A stretch of DNA of 64,000 nucleotides from Halochromatium roseum (GTDB lineage Bacteria > Pseudomonadota > Gammaproteobacteria > Chromatiales > Chromatiaceae), in the NCBI RefSeq assembly GCF_016653315.1, contig NZ_NHSH01000044.1, forward strand, positions 62,001 through 126,000, read 5' to 3'. A model generated the notes under the pieces. The model did no database searches and was not told the origin of the DNA. It worked only from the letters and a program-made list of their open reading frames with translations. The first letter of the stretch is position 1; each line of letters opens with the position of its first letter. Below, one piece after another: positions 61,553 through 64,000 of the stretch. A program made the position numbers and the translations under genes.

Positions 61553-63274
61553 ATGGCCGGTCAGTTTTCCCCAGACTTCAAGGAACGCCTTCTCGATCGC
61601 GTCGATATCGCCGACATCGTCGGCGCCCGCGTGCAGCTCAAGAAGGCGGGCAGCCTCCTCAAAGGCCTCTGCCCTTTTCACAACGAAAAAACCCCCTCTT
61701 TCACCGTCACGCCAAGTCGGCAGACCTACCACTGCTTTGGCTGCGGCGCGCACGGCAACGCCATCGACTTCCTGATCGAGTACGACCGCCTCGAATTCCG
61801 CGAGGCGCTCGAAGAACTCGCTCAGCATGTTGGCCTCGAGATGCCCACAGCGGCCGACAGCGCAGCCACCGGCCCTGACCCTAGACCCCTCTACCAGATC
61901 CTCGAGCAGGCCGCCGCGCTGTTCAGACGACAGCTCCGCGAGCATCCGCAAGCGCACCGTGCCAGCGACTATCTGCGCGGGCGCGGACTCAGCAGCGAGA
62001 TCGCCACCCGCTTCGGACTCGGCTTCGCCCCGCCAGGCTGGGATTTTCTGCTCAGACAACTGGGTCAGCGCCCCGAGTCTCAGACGCTGCTCGAGCGCGC
62101 CGGACTCATCATCGAGCGCGACAACCGTCGCTACGATCGCTTTCGCGACCGCGTCATGTTCCCGATCCGCGATCGCCGCGGCCGCGTCATCGGCTTCGGT
62201 GGCCGCGTGCTCGACGACGGCGAGCCAAAATATCTGAACTCGCCCGAAAGCCTGGTCTTTCATAAGGGCCGGGAACTCTATGGCCTGTTCGAGGCACAGC
62301 AGGCGAGCCGCCAACAGCCGCGCCTGCTCGTGGTCGAGGGCTACATGGATGTTATCGCCCTAGCCCAGTTCGGCGTCTCCTATGCAGTCGCGACGCTCGG
62401 CACCGCCACCACCCCCGAGCATCTGACCCGGCTCTTGCGCAGCGCCCCTGAACTGGTGTTCTGCTTCGACGGCGACCGCGCCGGACGCGCCGCCGCCTGG
62501 AAGGCGCTCGAGCATGCACTGCCACTGGCCACCGGCCAAACCCCGATCCGCTTTCTCTTCCTGCCCGAGGGCGAAGACCCCGATAGCCTGATCCGACAGG
62601 AGGGCACGGCAGCCTTCGAGCAGCGGCTGCAACAGTCGACGCTGTTGTCCGATTTCCTGTTCCAGCACCTACAGGCCGAACGCGACCTGACCAGCGACGA
62701 AGGCCGCGCCAGCCTTGATGCCGCCGCCCGCCCCCTGCTCAGCAAGGTGCCGGCAGGCACCTTCCGCAACCTGCTCGATCGGCGTCTGGCCAAGCTCACC
62801 GGCGTTCCCAGCGTGGCGCGCCGACGCCTCGGCCCGCGCCGCGCCGTCGCGCAAGCGCCAACTCAACTGAACCCGATGCGGATGGCCATTGCGCTGCTGC
62901 TCGATGATCCAACGCTCGCCCCGCTTGCGCTGGCCGAGCCAAACGCATGGCGCGAGATCGACAGCCCCGGCGTGCGGCTGCTCGCCGAACTGCTCGAGCT
63001 GATCAGCGAACGCCCGGACATCAGTCCCGCCATCCTCTGCGAGCATTGGCGCGATCGCGAGCAGGCTGCAATCGTGTCAAGACTCTCGAATTCTGCCCTG
63101 CTTGCCCATATTCCCCAAGAAGGGAGGCAGGAAGAGCTCGTCGGTGCGATCAGACGCTTGAATCGCGATGGACTGTCTCTGTTGCGCCAGCGCCTATTGT
63201 CCAAAGCAAGTACCGAGGGCCTCACGATGGAGGAGCGCGAGCAGCTGCAACGCACCATCAAGCTCCACGTCTAG
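61553..63274 (+). CDS. dnaG: DNA primase
   Basis: 573 residues from MAGQFSPDFKERLLDRVDI. The zinc finger is CPFHNEKTPSF ... YHCFGCGAHGNA (CHC2 type). The TOPRIM core has VVEGYMDVIALAQFG and FCFDGDRAGRAAAWKA. The C-terminal DnaB-interacting helical domain (about 430-573) is present. It primes Okazaki fragments. A GTG at 61544 in frame is the alternative start. Confidence 0.97.
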   Translation: MAGQFSPDFKERLLDRVDIADIVGARVQLKKAGSLLKGLCPFHNEKTPSFTVTPSRQTYHCFGCGAHGNAIDFLIEYDRLEFREALEELAQHVGLEMPTAADSAATGPDPRPLYQILEQAAALFRRQLREHPQAHRASDYLRGRGLSSEIATRFGLGFAPPGWDFLLRQLGQRPESQTLLERAGLIIERDNRRYDRFRDRVMFPIRDRRGRVIGFGGRVLDDGEPKYLNSPESLVFHKGRELYGLFEAQQASRQQPRLLVVEGYMDVIALAQFGVSYAVATLGTATTPEHLTRLLRSAPELVFCFDGDRAGRAAAWKALEHALPLATGQTPIRFLFLPEGEDPDSLIRQEGTAAFEQRLQQSTLLSDFLFQHLQAERDLTSDEGRASLDAAARPLLSKVPAGTFRNLLDRRLAKLTGVPSVARRRLGPRRAVAQAPTQLNPMRMAIALLLDDPTLAPLALAEPNAWREIDSPGVRLLAELLELISERPDISPAILCEHWRDREQAAIVSRLSNSALLAHIPQEGRQEELVGAIRRLNRDGLSLLRQRLLSKASTEGLTMEEREQLQRTIKLHV

Positions 63275-63313
63275 ACCGGCTTGCAGCTCCAAGACTGGAA
63301 AAACCAACGCTCC

Positions 63314-63324
63314 TCTGATATACT
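63314..63324 (+). promoter_or_regulatory. Possible internal promoter ahead of rpoD
   Basis: TGATATACT contains TATACT with the TG of an extended -10 element, 85 bases before the rpoD ATG. No good -35 box is present, as expected for extended -10 promoters. Confidence 0.45.
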
Positions 63325-63408
63325 GGTGTGTTGCTTGAACGCGGCTTCTATCCCTTCCCCGCCTCCAAGCCCCGCACTCCATCTCGACTTCGCCGTACGG
63401 GTATCTGC

Positions 63409-64000
63409 ATGGACCAAGAAAAGCAGCAGTCGTCCCAGCTCAAGCAGCTGATCGCAAAAGGCAAAGAACAGGGGTTCTTGACCTACACCGAGGTCAATGA
63501 CCACCTGCCGCCCGGCATCGTCGAGGCGGAACAGATCGAAGACATCGTCCGCATGATCAACGACATGGGCATCACTGTCCATGAAACGGCCCCAGCGGAG
63601 ATCGATGACCTGAGCAACGATTCGGCCATCGCCGATGACGAAGCGGCCGAGGCCGCTGCCGCTGCACTGGCCTCGGTCGATAGCGAATTCGGACGTACCA
63701 CCGACCCCGTGCGCATGTACATGCGCGAGATGGGCACCGTTGAACTCCTGACGCGCGAAGGCGAGCTGCGCATCGCCAAGCGGATCGAGGAAGGGCTCAA
63801 CCAGGTTCTAGCGGCCCTCTCGGTCTACCCTCGAACCATTCAAGAACTGCTCGATCTCTTCGAGAAGGCCGAACAGGGCGAGATGCGCCTCACCGAGGTC
63901 ATCAGCGGCTTCCGCGAGGATGACGACCTGGTCCCTGAGCCGACCATCAAGAACAGCAGCACGTCCGATGACGACGACGATGATGACGATGAAGAAGAGG
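63409..64000 (+). CDS. rpoD: RNA polymerase sigma factor RpoD, N-terminal part
   Basis: The first 197 residues are in the window. MDQEKQQSSQLKQLIAKGKEQGFLTYTEVNDHLP in outline is sigma region 1.1; DPVRMYMREMGTVELLTREGE is region 1.2. The acidic stretch (SDDDDDDDDEEE) begins the non-conserved region. The gene continues past the right edge. Confidence 0.97.
   Translation, partial: MDQEKQQSSQLKQLIAKGKEQGFLTYTEVNDHLPPGIVEAEQIEDIVRMINDMGITVHETAPAEIDDLSNDSAIADDEAAEAAAAALASVDSEFGRTTDPVRMYMREMGTVELLTREGELRIAKRIEEGLNQVLAALSVYPRTIQELLDLFEKAEQGEMRLTEVISGFREDDDLVPEPTIKNSSTSDDDDDDDDEEE

Noticed and set aside
61079-62314. 411-codon minus-strand frame opposite yqeY and dnaG
   Set aside because: Antisense shadow of two conserved genes.

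Overview
The window looks like a chromosomal segment of a GC-rich gammaproteobacterium. The gammaproteobacterial gene orders include infB-nusA-rimP with an attenuator-like leader, asmA-mutY-yggX, and rpsU-yqeY-dnaG-rpoD. A purple sulfur bacterium or relative (Chromatiales) is my best guess from the overall gene content, but no photosynthesis or sulfur-oxidation gene is present to prove it.

Layout. 0-3 kb: 5' end of infB, nusA, rimP and its leader, then a divergent SprT-like gene. 3-6.3 kb: small accessory genes (a conserved hypothetical, a SLAC1/TehA-type channel, a cysteine hydrolase, a DUF2202 ferritin-like protein). 6.3-13.6 kb: signalling block with a 5'-truncated OmpR-type regulator, an EnvZ-like kinase, a CHASE-PAS histidine kinase and a REC-GAF-GGDEF diguanylate cyclase. 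13.7-15.3 kb: a secreted papain-like protease with a Cys-rich tail. 15.5-39.6 kb: mostly housekeeping genes (FolM-like reductase, MidA-like methyltransferase, NDUFA9-like protein, TauE permease, Slt, inositol-phosphatase-like protein, DAHP synthase, lipocalin, a second murein enzyme, yggX-mutY-asmA, tRNA-Gly(CCC), acyl-CoA synthetase, thiS/thiG, trmB-fetA-fetB).

39.8-53.6 kb is a defence and toxin-antitoxin island with many broken genes. It opens with a two-gene operon of a ribbon-helix-helix protein and an Abi_2 (AbiD/AbiF-type) protein carrying two R-X4-H HEPN motifs. A structured RNA with its own terminator is encoded convergently just downstream. Next come remnants of vapBC, an OLD/AAA-type ATPase and an AlbA_2 ATP-binding gene, an intact ParDE pair, and a type III restriction system (mod and res) whose two genes are separated by small genes, antitoxins and a 5'-truncated AlbA_2-family gene. 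The island ends with a DUF4391 gene, a 40-codon ORF and an orphan HicB, preceded by the 3' end of a lost gene that I infer was a helicase.

53.7-64 kb returns to core genes: hemerythrin, ComFB-like protein, a PAS kinase with a receiver domain, folK-folB, plsY, tsaD and the macromolecular synthesis operon rpsU-yqeY-dnaG-rpoD (rpoD runs off the end).

Two genome-wide habits stand out. Conserved enzymes (MidA, TrmB, FetA, FolK, FolB, a histidine kinase) carry low-complexity insertions or tails, several made of short tandem DNA repeats. A dispersed imperfect palindrome of about 90-115 bp recurs just after stop codons or at gene remnants.
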